Source: Fusicatenibacter saccharivorans (lineage in GTDB: Bacteria; Bacillota; Clostridia; Lachnospirales; Lachnospiraceae). From it: 64,000 nt of DNA. The notes under the pieces are model-generated. The model saw only the letters and a program-made list of their open reading frames with translations. It did no database searches and was not told the origin of the DNA. The translations under genes were made by a program, and so were the position numbers. Location of the stretch: positions 62,001-126,000 of the forward strand of contig NZ_JADNOP010000005.1 in assembly GCF_015557635.1 (NCBI RefSeq), in the 5' to 3' direction. Numbering within the stretch: the first letter of the stretch is position 1; every line of letters starts with the position of its first letter. This document shows, in pieces, positions 1 to 7,010 of the stretch.

Positions 1-411
1 GTGAAAGATGCGGACAACAACGTTCCGTTCGGCGAGACACTGCCGGTGCACTATAATGCGCTTGCGGGTCTGACCGTAGAAGAGACGGAGAGCCTGCAGG
101 ACTATGATGTATTCCCGGTTGTGGGAAGCGGCGTGTTCGAGGGCGTGGAAGGCACAGGCAGAATTTTCCGTGATATGATTCAGGTGCAGGATGCGGAAGT
201 GCTGTTCCATTACGCGGATGCGTTCTATCTGGAATTCGCAGCCGTGACGAGAAAACAGACCGGCAGGGGAACTTTGTATTACGTGGGCTGCGGTCTGGAA
301 GAGAAGATCACGAAGCTTCTGATGGAGCAGGTGATGCGGGACTGGCACAGAAAGGCCTTGTGGAGCTCGAGCTCATCCCGGGAATGCGGAACAAAAAGAG
401 GATTCTGCTGA
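1..411 (+). pseudogene. Beta-galactosidase (GH42) C-terminal fragment, broken
   Basis: The window opens inside this gene; the GTG at base 1 is not a demonstrable start. Residues 1 to about 113 resemble the trimerisation domain of GH42 beta-galactosidases, with a segment like 'LAGLTVEETESL' and the conserved run 'AVTRKQTGRGTLYYVG'. GH42 enzymes hydrolyse terminal beta-galactosides in the cytoplasm. After about base 340 the frame reads a Ser-rich, unrelated tail and stops at 411, and the small beta domain that normally follows is missing. From the same point frame 3 reads a MarR C-terminus, so the end of the gene looks replaced by a deletion junction. The catalytic domain lies outside the window, so whether the enzyme still works cannot be judged. 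Confidence 0.6.
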
Positions 412-569
412 CGGATGCCGGACGGGAACTGGAGATAAATACGACGGACCGGCTGCGCGGGGCGGAGATACGTGCATATGGAAAACTCTCGGCAGAAGAG
501 CTGAACAGCTATCTTGAGATGACAAGAAAGCTGACGGCAGCGCTGCGCGAGGAGACGGAAAAACTTTAA
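342..569 (+). pseudogene. MarR-family regulator, C-terminal remnant
   Basis: Frame 3 from about base 342 reads 'LAQKGLVELELIPG', then 'KKRILLTDAGREL', and ends with a helix 'LSAEELNSYLEMTRKL'. This is the pattern of the wing and C-terminal dimerisation helix of MarR repressors. The N-terminal half, including the recognition helix, is absent, and upstream sequence in this frame is the shifted beta-galactosidase gene. No ribosome binding site precedes the first possible starts. The fragment is therefore interpreted as the 3' end of a regulator gene whose 5' end was lost when it was joined to the galactosidase. The stop codon is at 567-569. A sequencing frameshift does not explain it, because the two reading frames belong to different families. 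Confidence 0.55.
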
Positions 570-630
570 AGAGAGAGCAGAAATGAATCAGAAAAAAGAC
601 AAAATTTAGTTATCCGATCATTTTACATAC

Positions 631-666
631 GGGGCGGTCTATTTCCCGACAGCCCCTTTTCTTTTT
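631..666 (+). terminator. Intrinsic terminator after the MarR remnant
   Basis: GGGGC pairs with GCCCC across a 17-base interior that also contains a GTC/GAC pair, followed by a T-rich tract ending in TTTTCTTTTT. It separates the broken genes at the window start from pdxY. Confidence 0.65.
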
Positions 667-757
667 GTCCGGAAAAAAACTTGTAAATAAGACGCGAGTG
701 TGCAAAAATAGACATGAAACAGATGCGGAGGCATCCTGAAAAAAAGAGGAGAACAAC

Positions 758-1594
758 ATGGAAAAACAGAAAAAAATAGCGCTGATTAACGATCTGACAG
801 GCTTTGGCCGGTGCTCGACGGCTGTGATGGCGCCGATCGTGTCGGCGATGAAGATTCAGGCGGTGGCAGTTCCGACCGCAATTCTCTCGGCACATACGCA
901 GTTTCCGACGTATTACTTTGATGATTATACCGACCGGATGAAGGAGTACATTCAGACCTATAAGGATCTGAAGCTCGATTTCGATGCGATCTCGACCGGC
1001 TTTTTAGGATCGGAACAGCAGGTGGATATTGTGCTTGATTTTATCCGCCATTTCAAGACGGACCGCAACTTTGTCATCGTCGATCCGGTCATGGGAGACT
1101 ATGGAAAGCTGTATCGGACGTACACGAAAGAGATGTGCGACAAGATGAAAGAGCTGGTTCACTACGCGGATATCATCACGCCGAACCTGACAGAACTCTG
1201 TACACTGCTCGATGCGCCGTATCCGGAGAACGGGGCTTCGATTGAGGAGCTGAAAGAAATGTGCGGAAAACTGGCGGAACGGGGACCGAAACATATTGTT
1301 GTGACGGGTATCCACTTTAACCAGACACAGATTGCCAACTTTATCTATAACAAAGGCGAGGATTTCCAGATCGTCATGGTAGACCGCATCGGCGGCGACC
1401 GGAGCGGTACGGGAGATGTCATTGCGGCAATTATCGCAGGCATGTATCTGAACGGCCACAGCCTGTACGAGTCGGTGAAAAAGGCGGCGGATTACGTATC
1501 GAAATGCATCCGCTACTGCGAAGAAAACGAAGTGCCGAGCTACTGGGGACTCTGCTTTGAAATGTTTATGAAGGACTTAACGGAGGAAGCGTAA
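758..1594 (+). CDS. pdxY: Pyridoxamine/pyridoxal kinase
   Basis: A 278-residue ribokinase-fold kinase that phosphorylates pyridoxal and related vitamers in B6 salvage in the cytoplasm. Visible family marks are 'DPVMGD' at residues 109-114, 'TPNLTE' at 141-146 and the anion-hole/catalytic 'GTGD' at 217-220, with Asp220 as the expected base. The length matches PdxY. The ATG at 758 is preceded by an AGAGGAGA ribosome binding site. The TAA stop shares a base with the ATG of the next gene (TAATG), which indicates translational coupling with the radical SAM gene. Distinguishing PdxY from a PdxK-type kinase by sequence alone is less certain than the kinase call. Confidence 0.9.
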   Translation: MEKQKKIALINDLTGFGRCSTAVMAPIVSAMKIQAVAVPTAILSAHTQFPTYYFDDYTDRMKEYIQTYKDLKLDFDAISTGFLGSEQQVDIVLDFIRHFKTDRNFVIVDPVMGDYGKLYRTYTKEMCDKMKELVHYADIITPNLTELCTLLDAPYPENGASIEELKEMCGKLAERGPKHIVVTGIHFNQTQIANFIYNKGEDFQIVMVDRIGGDRSGTGDVIAAIIAGMYLNGHSLYESVKKAADYVSKCIRYCEENEVPSYWGLCFEMFMKDLTEEA

Positions 1595-2253
1595 TGTATT
1601 TATATACTGTAACCGGAGCCGTCGGCGAGGAAGGGTATCTCGACCTTGCAAAGAGCGGCGATCTTACCGGAAAAAATGTCTATGTCAACATGACAAACAA
1701 ATGCCCGTGCAGCTGTGTGTTCTGTCTGCGCCAGACGAAACAGCAGCAGGAGGGAAATACACTGTGGTTAAAAGAGGGCGAGCCATCCGTTGAGACGATG
1801 CTGGAGCTGTTCGCACAGTACGATCTGAACGTGATCAATGAACTGGTCTTCTGCGGCTTCGGAGAACCGCTTGAGCGGCTTGAGGATGTCTGTCGGGTGA
1901 TCGATTCCTTAAAAGAAACGTATCCGAACCTGAAAGTGCGTCTGAATACGATCGGTCTTGCCAACCTGATCTATGGAAGAGATGTCACCCCGGAATTAAA
2001 GGGAAGATTCGATACCGTCTCGATTTCCTTAAACGCGCCGGATGAAAAGGAATTTCTGGAGCTCACGCGGTCGAAATTCGGCATCCAGTCGTACGAGGCG
2101 ATCAAGGAGTTTGCGGTTCTTTCCAAACAGTATGTGCCGAATGTTGTGATGACGGTTGTCGAGAAAGTCATGCCAGAGGAGAAAATTCAGAAGTGCCAGG
2201 AGATCTGCGATACCTTAGGAGTTACTTTACGTGTCCGCCCGTTTGAAAATTGA
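1594..2253 (+). CDS. TatD-linked-type radical SAM protein
   Basis: A 219-residue radical SAM enzyme. The cluster motif is C37-x3-C41-x2-C44 (CPCSCVFC) and a 'GFGEPL' element follows at residues 88-93, as expected for a SAM-binding fold. The short length and the N-terminal 'MYLYTVTGAVGEEGYLDL' resemble the small family usually found beside or linked to TatD nucleases. No TatD gene is next to it here; its partner in this operon is the pyridoxamine kinase, overlapping by one base. The substrate is unknown. It is probably cytoplasmic and oxygen sensitive. Confidence 0.75.
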   Translation: MYLYTVTGAVGEEGYLDLAKSGDLTGKNVYVNMTNKCPCSCVFCLRQTKQQQEGNTLWLKEGEPSVETMLELFAQYDLNVINELVFCGFGEPLERLEDVCRVIDSLKETYPNLKVRLNTIGLANLIYGRDVTPELKGRFDTVSISLNAPDEKEFLELTRSKFGIQSYEAIKEFAVLSKQYVPNVVMTVVEKVMPEEKIQKCQEICDTLGVTLRVRPFEN

Positions 2254-2272
2254 GAGGCCCGCAATCTTTCGC

Positions 2273-2301
2273 TTGTATTTGAACGACATAACGCCTATAA
2301 T
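2273..2301 (+). promoter_or_regulatory. Sigma-A promoter of the permease gene
   Basis: TTGTAT at 2273-2278 and a perfect TATAAT at 2296-2301 are separated by 17 bp. The permease start codon lies 33 bp downstream. Confidence 0.75.
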
Positions 2302-2333
2302 GGGAAGGAAAAACAAATGAGAGGGAGAGACGT

Positions 2334-3716
2334 ATGAACGAGTCTAATGGAGTCCTCCGCGATGCGAGAAAGCTCGGCATTCCTAAAATGCTGATTCTCG
2401 GATTGCAGCACATGTTTGCCATGTTCGGTGCAACCATTCTGGTGCCGATTCTGGTAAACAGCTACTTTGTAGACGCATGCGGCGAGGGGCCGTCCCGCGG
2501 TCTTACCGTATCCGTCACACTGTTCTGCGCCGGCTTTGGAACCCTGCTGTTCCATCTGTGCGCGAAATTTAAAGTACCGGCATTTCTTGGTTCTTCGTTT
2601 GCATTCTTAAGCGGTTTCGCCGCTGTTGCAAACCTGAATACCGGAAAATATGCCAGCATGAGTGTCAACGACAAGGCAGCCTATGCCTGCGGAGGTATTG
2701 TGGTAGCAGGTCTTCTGTACCTGATTTTTGCCCTGATCATCCGCATGGTCGGCGTCAAACGCGTGATGCGCTACCTGCCGCCGGTTGTCACAGGTCCGGT
2801 TATCATCTGTATTGGCCTCAGCCTTGCTGGTTCCGCCATTAATAATGCTTCGACGAACTGGTTCCTGGCACTGGTTGCGCTGGCAGTCATCATCATTTTC
2901 AACATCTGGGGAAAAGGAATGTTCAAAATCATTCCGATTCTGATGGGCGTTGTGATTGCCTACGCTGTGGCAGTTGTCCTGAATGCACTCGGCATCAAAA
3001 ATCCGGACGGATCCGTGATCATCAACTTTGTGCCGGTTGCACAGGCAGGCATCGTCGGACTTCCGCCGCTGCAGCTCTGCAAATTCGATCTGACCAGCAT
3101 TATGATCATGGCACCGATCGCGATCGCGACCATGATGGAGCATGTCGGCGATATGTCGGCGATCTCTGCAACCGTAGGAGAGAACTTCCTTTCTGATCCG
3201 GGCCTGCATAGAACCCTGCTCGGCGATGGTCTTGCAACCGCAATGGCAGGTTTCATCGGCGGACCAGCCAACACGACGTACGGCGAGAACACCGGCGTTC
3301 TGGAATTGAGCCGCGTATATGACCCGAGAGTCATCCGTATTGCCGCAGTCTTTGCGATTATCGTCAGCTTCATTCCGAAGGTATCGGCACTCATCAGCAC
3401 CATGCCGTCCTCTATCATCGGAGGCGTCAGCTTCATGCTGTACGGTATGATTTCTGCCATCGGTGTGCGCAACGTGGTAGAGAATAAAGTAGACCTGACC
3501 AAATCGAGAAACCTGATCATCGCGGGCGTCATCTTTGTCTGCGGACTGGGCTTCAGCAACGGTCTCTCCTTTACGATCGGCGGAACGACCGTCACCCTGA
3601 CTGCACTTGCCATTGCAGCCATCGCAGGAATCCTGCTGAACATGATTCTGCCGGGCAATGATTACGAATTCGGCGTAAACGAGTCCGGGGACGAGAACAG
3701 AGGAATCCACGCATAA
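2334..3716 (+). CDS. Uracil/xanthine permease (NCS2 family)
   Basis: A 460-residue polytopic membrane protein of the nucleobase-cation symport-2 family, importing a nucleobase (uracil or a purine such as xanthine) with protons. The N-terminal 'LGLQHMFAMFGATILVPIL' is the usual first-helix signature, and 'GGPANTTYGENTGVL' near residue 306 is the conserved substrate-region motif of UraA/PbuX-type carriers. About 12 to 14 hydrophobic segments are visible. It has its own promoter and a GAGGGAGAG ribosome binding site before ATG 2334. The family is clear; the choice between uracil and xanthine cannot be settled from sequence. Confidence 0.88.
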   Translation: MNESNGVLRDARKLGIPKMLILGLQHMFAMFGATILVPILVNSYFVDACGEGPSRGLTVSVTLFCAGFGTLLFHLCAKFKVPAFLGSSFAFLSGFAAVANLNTGKYASMSVNDKAAYACGGIVVAGLLYLIFALIIRMVGVKRVMRYLPPVVTGPVIICIGLSLAGSAINNASTNWFLALVALAVIIIFNIWGKGMFKIIPILMGVVIAYAVAVVLNALGIKNPDGSVIINFVPVAQAGIVGLPPLQLCKFDLTSIMIMAPIAIATMMEHVGDMSAISATVGENFLSDPGLHRTLLGDGLATAMAGFIGGPANTTYGENTGVLELSRVYDPRVIRIAAVFAIIVSFIPKVSALISTMPSSIIGGVSFMLYGMISAIGVRNVVENKVDLTKSRNLIIAGVIFVCGLGFSNGLSFTIGGTTVTLTALAIAAIAGILLNMILPGNDYEFGVNESGDENRGIHA

Positions 3717-3720
3717 AGAA

Positions 3721-3813
3721 AAATGCAAAAGAAAATCCGTTTTTTCTGCATCTGTATTCTGCACAAAGGAATGTGCAGAAACAGAGGGGAAAAAGCGGAT
3801 TTTCTTTGCATTT
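3721..3813. terminator. Long nested hairpin between convergent genes
   Basis: Bases 3721-3739 pair with 3796-3813 (18 bp with one bulged A). Inside, CTGT-ATTCTGCACA pairs with TGTGCAGAA-ACAG. It lies 4 bp after the permease stop and downstream of the opposing GNAT gene, so it is best read as a bidirectional terminator, although the T-tracts are short. Confidence 0.6.
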
Positions 3814-3998
3814 CGGTACGGGCAAGTGTATACAGGAGAGTAAGAAGATGTAAGGTTGGTAAAAAAATGACACACGAAAGATCGAAAAAGGGGATGATGG
3901 GACAGGTCGTCGGATCCTTATATTACCTGGATCTAACGGTGATTCCGCGGCTGAAAAGTCTGCGAAGCGGTGACGATCCGGTGTTTTCGTTTGGTGTT
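3814..3998. other. 185-bp intergenic stretch without a recognisable gene
   Basis: This segment lies between the hairpin and the end of the GNAT gene. It carries an open frame from ATG 3867 that begins 'MTHERSKKGMMGQVVGSLYYLD' and runs on antisense into the GNAT gene, but no good ribosome binding site precedes it and no family was recognised. It may be decayed coding sequence. Confidence 0.4.
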
Positions 3999-4481
3999 TT
4001 ATTTTACGCGCTCAAACGCAATCCGCGGAGAGTGGTTCAGCACGTAGATGATGCCGCGCCGTTCAAATCCGTTTTTCAGGATCAGATGCTGCATGATTTG
4101 ATTGTCCGCATGCGTATCGACGCGCAGGTGCGGGATCTGTGCCCAGCAATAATCGACGATCTGGGAGAAAAATCCGTGGATTGTTCCGTCTGAGGCAACC
4201 TGGTGGATCGTGCCATACGGCACATCGGAGAGCCAGGAGCCGTCGTCGATCTGCAGATACGTCGGATCCTCACCGATGATGAAGGCAAACGCGCCGTGCA
4301 GCGTGCCGTTTTCTTCCAGGACAAAAAGCTGTTTGTCACGGATTCTGTTGTGAATCAGCTCCTCCGGCGGAAAATGGTTTCCCCACTGATTCGGATTTCC
4401 GGTTTCCTGCATAAAAGAGCGGGCGTACGCATAGATTGACATGATCGAAGTAAAATCCTCCGGGACGGCAAGTCGTATCAT
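3999..4481 (-). CDS. GNAT-family N-acetyltransferase
   Basis: A 160-residue single-domain acetyltransferase of the GNAT fold. It starts 'MIRLAVPEDFTSIMSIY', typical of the first strand and helix, has a beta-rich middle, and ends with 'RVDTHADNQIMQHLILKNGF', the region that closes the acetyl-CoA site in this superfamily. The substrate (an amino group on a small molecule or protein) cannot be predicted. An AAAAGGAGAA ribosome binding site lies upstream of the ATG on the minus strand, and a promoter is present at 4520-4548. It is a single-gene unit that converges on the permease gene. Confidence 0.85.
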   Translation of the reverse strand: MIRLAVPEDFTSIMSIYAYARSFMQETGNPNQWGNHFPPEELIHNRIRDKQLFVLEENGTLHGAFAFIIGEDPTYLQIDDGSWLSDVPYGTIHQVASDGTIHGFFSQIVDYCWAQIPHLRVDTHADNQIMQHLILKNGFERRGIIYVLNHSPRIAFERVK

Positions 4482-4519
4482 GATAAAAATTCTCCTTTTA
4501 GTTCAAAATAAGCAGTTTT

Positions 4520-4548
4520 ATTGTAGCACAGCGGACGATGAAGCACAA
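4520..4548 (-). promoter_or_regulatory. Promoter of the GNAT gene
   Basis: On the minus strand TTGTGC (4543-4548) and TACAAT (4520-4525) are 17 bp apart, upstream of the GNAT start. Confidence 0.65.
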
Positions 4549-4565
4549 GAAAGAGAAAACAGGAT

Positions 4566-4594
4566 TTGACTTTTTGAAAAATCCCATGTACAAT
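4566..4594 (+). promoter_or_regulatory. Promoter of the Nramp transporter
   Basis: TTGACT at 4566-4571 and TACAAT at 4589-4594 with a 17-bp spacer. The predicted transcription start near 4601 falls inside the palindrome at 4597-4614. Confidence 0.75.
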
Positions 4595-4596
4595 GC

Positions 4597-4614
4597 AGTT
4601 AGTTACAACTAACT
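4597..4614. promoter_or_regulatory. Palindromic operator, DtxR/MntR-like
   Basis: AGTTAGTT and AACTAACT form a perfect 8-bp inverted repeat around a 2-bp centre (AC). It starts 2 bp after the -10 box and covers the transcription start, the position of a repressor site. The TTAGTT/AACTAA half-sites resemble operators of metal-dependent DtxR/MntR-family repressors, which fits control of a metal importer; the regulator itself is not in this window. Confidence 0.65.
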
Positions 4615-4697
4615 AAAGCAACCAAAACCACCAAAAAACGATTTCTGCCGGTCCTGGATGGGCCGGTTCCGTATCAAATTGTCAGAAAGGAAAGAAT

Positions 4698-5939
4698 ATG
4701 AAACAAAATCGAAAACGAAAAGAGACGGCGGGCATGAATTTTCTCCGCTATCTCGGCCCGGGACTTTTTGTCACGGTCGGTTTTATCGACCCGGGAAACT
4801 GGGCATCCAACATTGCCGCCGGATCGGGTTACGGCTACGAGCTTCTGTGGATGGTCACCCTGTCCACGATCATGCTGATTTTTCTGCAGCACAATGCGGC
4901 GCATCTCGGCATTGTCACGGGAAAGTGCCTCTCGGAGGCGGCGAGCCTCTATCTGCCTGCGTGGCTGAAAAACACGATTCTTGCGACGGCGATGATGGCA
5001 GCGGTGGCGACCGCAATGGCGGAGATCCTAGGCGGTGCGATTGCGTTCCAGATGCTGTTCGGCATTCCGATCAAGCTCGGCAGCATGATGATTCTCATGC
5101 TGGTTCTGATCTGTGAGTTTACAAGTGCTTACAAACGGATTGAAAAACTGATCATTGTGTTTGTCTCGCTGATCGGATTTTCGTTCCTCTTTGAGGTCTG
5201 GATCGCCGATATCGACTGGGCGCAGGCGGCTGTCGGCTGGGTAAAACCGTCGTTTCCAGAGCACTCAATGCCGGTCATCTTAAGCGTCCTCGGTGCGGTC
5301 GTCATGCCGCACAACCTGTTTCTCCACTCGGAAATTATTCAGAGCCGCCAGTGGAATCTTGAGGATGATGAGGTGATTGCGCGCCAGTTAAAGTATGAGT
5401 TCAAAGACACCCTGTTTTCCATGATCATCGGATGGGCCATCAACAGTGCAATGATCCTGATGGCGGCCGCAACGTTTTTCCAGCCGCAGAATGCAAAGCA
5501 GGTGGATGATCTCGCAACGGCGGGAAAGATGCTGACACCGCTCCTTGGAAATGCCGCATCGGTGATTTTTGCAGCAGCGCTTCTGCTCGCCGGAATTTCA
5601 TCGAGCATCACCGCGGGAATGGCGGGCGGAACGATTTTTTCGGGAATTTTTAACAAGCCGTATGAGATCAAGAGTAAGGAGACACGCTGGGGAATCCTTC
5701 TTACCATGATCCCGGCCGCAGCGGTCATTCTTCTGATTGATTCCCCGTTCCAGGGCCTTCTCTATTCACAGATGTTCCTTGGAATGCAGCTCCCGATTAC
5801 GGTATTTACGCAGATTTATCTGACGTCCTCGAAAAAAGTCATGGGAAAATACGCGAACAGTCTGCGGCTGAAAATTGCCCTGTTTGCGATTGCGGTGATT
5901 GTGACACTGCTGAATATCGCGCTGCTGTTTGTGCAGTAA
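4698..5939 (+). CDS. Nramp-family divalent metal transporter
   Basis: A 413-residue integral membrane protein of the Nramp (MntH/DMT1) family, which imports Mn2+ or Fe2+ with protons. The helix-1 motif 'DPGN' is at residues 31-34 and the helix-6 'MPH' at 203-205; the Asp, Asn and Met are the known metal ligands, and retention of the Met argues for a transition-metal carrier over a Mg2+-type relative. Eleven or so membrane segments are visible. The ATG at 4698 follows a GAAAGGAAAG ribosome binding site. The leader holds a small CCGGTCC/GGGCCGG hairpin near 4650-4670. Metal-dependent repression through the palindrome at 4597-4614 is likely. Confidence 0.9.
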   Translation: MKQNRKRKETAGMNFLRYLGPGLFVTVGFIDPGNWASNIAAGSGYGYELLWMVTLSTIMLIFLQHNAAHLGIVTGKCLSEAASLYLPAWLKNTILATAMMAAVATAMAEILGGAIAFQMLFGIPIKLGSMMILMLVLICEFTSAYKRIEKLIIVFVSLIGFSFLFEVWIADIDWAQAAVGWVKPSFPEHSMPVILSVLGAVVMPHNLFLHSEIIQSRQWNLEDDEVIARQLKYEFKDTLFSMIIGWAINSAMILMAAATFFQPQNAKQVDDLATAGKMLTPLLGNAASVIFAAALLLAGISSSITAGMAGGTIFSGIFNKPYEIKSKETRWGILLTMIPAAAVILLIDSPFQGLLYSQMFLGMQLPITVFTQIYLTSSKKVMGKYANSLRLKIALFAIAVIVTLLNIALLFVQ

Positions 5940-5961
5940 AAAGAATGAGAAATAAAAAAAG

Positions 5962-6010
5962 GAAGTCCGCTGCGCTGATCCCTGAAAAAGAGGCCGGCGC
6001 AGCGGACTTC
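5962..6010. terminator. Bidirectional terminator between Nramp and LysR genes
   Basis: A perfect 14-bp stem, GAAGTCCGCTGCGC (5962-5975) with GCGCAGCGGACTTC (5997-6010). The minus-strand exit has a long T-run, so it ends the LysR transcript well; the plus exit has a weaker T-rich tail. Confidence 0.8.
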
Positions 6011-6015
6011 TTCTA

Positions 6016-6873
6016 TTATAATATGCTCTCCATGCAGGCATCGACAAAGTCCTGTAGAAGCGGAGAGAGTTTTCGCCCCTTTTTCCAGATCACGGCGATC
6101 TGCGTTTCCAGGTCGCTTTCTGCGAGTGGCTGGATGCGGAGTCCCTGGCAGAGAGAGCTCATGGACTGCGGGAAAATGGCAGTGGCAAGGCCTTCCTTTG
6201 CCCAGAGCATCGCGCCGCGGGGATCGTCGCAGACGCAGAAAAGATCGGGCTCCATGCCGCGCGAGTGGAACGCATCCATGATGAGCGCCTCATACCGGCG
6301 GTAGATGATGAGCGGAATATTCAAAAGATCCGAGAGCTTTAGCGATCCGTTCTTCTCGGGAAGCATATCTTTTGAAGAAACGGCAATCATAGGTTCAGAG
6401 CTTAAAATTTTATAGTCGACATCGTCGAGCCGCAGCGGCGTGCGGGCGATGGAAATGTCGATGATGCCGTCCATCAGATAGCGGTACAGCGTGTAGGTGA
6501 TGCCGTCGTGCACCTCGAAGTTGACATCGGGATTGCGGCGGGAAAAAAGCGAGACGCACGGCATGATCGTCGCAACGGTGGTCGGTGTGATGCCGAGGCG
6601 CAGAACCCGCTTTTTGCCGACCTTTGCGACCTCAAGCTCCGTCGATTTCACGTACTCGAGCAGGTTGGCGGAGCGGTCATACAGCAGTTTTCCGGCTTCG
6701 GTCAGGCGGACGCCCTGGCGGGTACGTTCAAATAAAGTGACATTCAGTTCGGCTTCCAGCTGCTTTAACTGATAACTGAGCGGCGGCTGGGACATATTGA
6801 GGCGGCGGGCGGCCTCGTGAATGCTTTCAGTTTCGGCGATGACGCGGAAATATTCAAGCTGGCGCAGTTCCAT
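6016..6873 (-). CDS. LysR-family transcriptional regulator
   Basis: A 285-residue LysR-type regulator. The N-terminal winged helix-turn-helix (about residues 1-60) reads 'MELRQLEYFRVIAETESIHEAARRLNMSQPPLSYQLKQLE', cut here to its family pattern, followed by a linker helix and a periplasmic-binding-protein-like effector domain from about residue 90. Such proteins usually control a divergent neighbour, here the ABC exporter pair starting 137 bp away, and themselves. The AT-rich divergent region 6874-7010 is the likely binding site; no unambiguous operator was picked out. The effector is unknown. Confidence 0.88.
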   Translation of the reverse strand: MELRQLEYFRVIAETESIHEAARRLNMSQPPLSYQLKQLEAELNVTLFERTRQGVRLTEAGKLLYDRSANLLEYVKSTELEVAKVGKKRVLRLGITPTTVATIMPCVSLFSRRNPDVNFEVHDGITYTLYRYLMDGIIDISIARTPLRLDDVDYKILSSEPMIAVSSKDMLPEKNGSLKLSDLLNIPLIIYRRYEALIMDAFHSRGMEPDLFCVCDDPRGAMLWAKEGLATAIFPQSMSSLCQGLRIQPLAESDLETQIAVIWKKGRKLSPLLQDFVDACMESIL

Positions 6874-7010
6874 AAGAGACTTCCTTTCGTGAAATTATCT
6901 ATGATATTAAAATTGTATCACTAAGCTATAAAAACAATACTATTCGTATTAATCATATGAGATTATACTGTCAATGTCAAGAAACAAAGAAATGGAGAGT
7001 GAAAAAGAAG

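Noticed and set aside
2607-3875. 422-codon frame antisense to the nucleobase permease
   Set aside because: It has a His/Asp/Arg-rich composition typical of antisense to membrane-protein genes.
3723-4193. Open frame of 156 codons across the hairpin and antisense to the GNAT gene
   Set aside because: It starts inside an inverted repeat, has no ribosome binding site and its C-terminal half is the complement of a well-supported acetyltransferase gene.
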